A stretch of DNA of 22,187 nucleotides from a virus. Under the pieces are notes generated by a model that was not told where the DNA came from, ran no database searches, and was given only the letters and a program-made list of their open reading frames with translations. Of the stretch, positions 21,127 to 22,187 are shown piece by piece. The position numbers and the translations under genes were made by a program. The stretch covers positions 1 to 22,187 of the IMG/VR virus record IMGVR_UViG_3300005264_000636, one strand, 5' to 3'. Each line of letters begins with the position of its first letter. Positions within the stretch are counted from its first letter, which is position 1.

Positions 21127-22187
21127 CTATTTACCTCCTTTCCTATTATGTTTGTCTTTATAATCTTTCCAAGGCATATCCAAAGGAATAAAATTCTTAT
21201 CTAATTTGTTATCATATTTCAAAAAATTCGGTAATAATTGTTCATATGTTTTTGTTGAAGTTAAATACGTAAGAGGAATCTTCTGTCCATCTCCAATAGT
21301 ATGTGATATTGCTCTGAATAAAAACAAAACCCATAACATTCTATCATCTCCTCTCATCCATTTGATAGATTTCTTTTTCCCGTTATCATATTCAGCATAA
21401 GTATCAATAAATATATTCAATCTTTTTGCTACTCGAACACAAAAATTTCGTTCACTAATAGAAAAATTTCCATTCTGCATATGTTCCGAACCCTTGAAAT
21501 TTATCTCAGGAAAGCGATAATCCACATAAGGATATGTACCTGCTTTGGTATTTGTAGTTGGTTTCATAATAAAATCTTTTACTTCTTGAGTCCATTTAGG
21601 ATACTTATCCTTTACTTCCAATCCATATTTATCATCAAGATAATCTTGTCCTTTCAAACACTCCTTAAACCAAACTGTACCTTTCTTAACAGGATTATTT
21701 GGAAATATTCTTTTTTTGGTATTTACTGTAAATCCATTCAAAAACTCATCAAAGCTGACTTTATGTCCAATAACATCATCACGTAAAATATAATCATAAG
21801 TATTGTGTAATAATTCGTTGTAAATTGATATTGACTTTTTTATAATAGATGCTCCATAACCATTTTGAAGTAATCTTGGTAAATACGTTTTAACAACTTT
21901 AGTATATATTTTGGTAGGAGCATTTCCATTCTTGGGTAATCTAACTGATCTGGTTTCAAGTTGATTATTCCAATGACGAAGGATTTCTTTTATCTCAGCT
22001 GATTTTATATTGTTATAATCGTCTTTTGTTTCCTCTTCTTTGATAAGGATTAATTCTTTTTCTGTAATAATCATATCTTGTGATTTTCTTCTGGATAAAA
22101 TTCTACCTGTACTATCTTCATTATCTTCCTCGTCAGATATAGAAGGATGATTGAAAATCATCCCTGAATTACCTTTAGGTAATTCAT
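21127..22187 (-). CDS. Hypothetical protein, possible replication initiator or helicase-loader-like (5' end open)
   Basis: The frame is open to the right edge. An internal ATG at 22161 gives 344 residues, but it has no ribosome site, and the codons before it (ELPKGNSG) stay in frame, so the true start is probably outside. The segment EIKEILRHWNNQLETRSVR...KVVKTYLPRLLQNGYGASIIKKSI followed by NELLHNTYDY resembles helical regions of phage replication-initiation or loader proteins (a WN, then LL-GY, then IxxY pattern). I see no catalytic motif. Its place just before the helicase gene fits this idea. Confidence in the function is low. Confidence 0.6.
   Translation of the reverse strand, partial: ELPKGNSGMIFNHPSISDEEDNEDSTGRILSRRKSQDMIITEKELILIKEEETKDDYNNIKSAEIKEILRHWNNQLETRSVRLPKNGNAPTKIYTKVVKTYLPRLLQNGYGASIIKKSISIYNELLHNTYDYILRDDVIGHKVSFDEFLNGFTVNTKKRIFPNNPVKKGTVWFKECLKGQDYLDDKYGLEVKDKYPKWTQEVKDFIMKPTTNTKAGTYPYVDYRFPEINFKGSEHMQNGNFSISERNFCVRVAKRLNIFIDTYAEYDNGKKKSIKWMRGDDRMLWVLFLFRAISHTIGDGQKIPLTYLTSTKTYEQLLPNFLKYDNKLDKNFIPLDMPWKDYKDKHNRKGGK

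Overview
The window is a replication, recombination and DNA-modification segment of a large AT-rich double-stranded DNA tailed phage, or a closely related provirus. Every gene I support lies on the minus strand, so transcription runs from high to low coordinates. Genes are packed end to end with ATGA, GTGA or TAATG overlaps. Most starts follow strong AGGAGG-type ribosome sites, and the two clear promoters look like sigma-70 promoters. This points to a host that uses Shine-Dalgarno initiation, and makes a Bacteroidota host less likely. I see no rRNA, tRNA, CRISPR array, virion or lysis gene.

Layout in transcription order. (1) 22187-19690: a possible replication initiator or loader-like protein open to the window edge, a 28-codon micro-ORF, and a DnaB/RepA-type helicase. 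(2) 19677-18628: queD and queE. (3) 18600-18281: a decayed TnpB fragment running into a promoter. (4) 18280-13550: a Cys-cluster/HTH protein, a broken folE start, an HNH-FolE fusion, a Cys-less QueE-like protein, a GT-B glycosyltransferase, a QueD-like T-fold protein without the catalytic Cys, and a DpdA-type guanine transglycosylase. (5) 13547-11872: a beta-clamp among four small paralogues that look like the detached N-terminal module of DpdA. (6) 11875-7282: a UDG/exonuclease/PolA polymerase and a clamp loader, each with a mini-intein. (7) from 7277 down: a second copy of the same promoter, then a UvsY-like protein, a small membrane protein, ssDNA-binding protein, RecA, 5'-3' exonuclease, a PD-(D/E)XK nuclease, and an SbcCD (Rad50/Mre11) complex whose ATPase is split into two genes.

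How the genes may work together. FolE, QueD and QueE convert GTP to 7-carboxy-7-deazaguanine (CDG), and DpdA-type enzymes exchange guanine in DNA for such bases. No QueC (CDG to preQ0) is visible here. The final base may therefore be CDG itself or something made by the unassigned paralogues (Cys-less QueE-like, Cys-less T-fold) and the glycosyltransferase. This cassette, interleaved with the replisome genes, is the best candidate for an undescribed system. Other notable points are an apparent capture of folE by an HNH element, a split Rad50, a compact GC-rich three-way-junction RNA with complementary loops, and two near-identical 28-bp promoter/operator elements.
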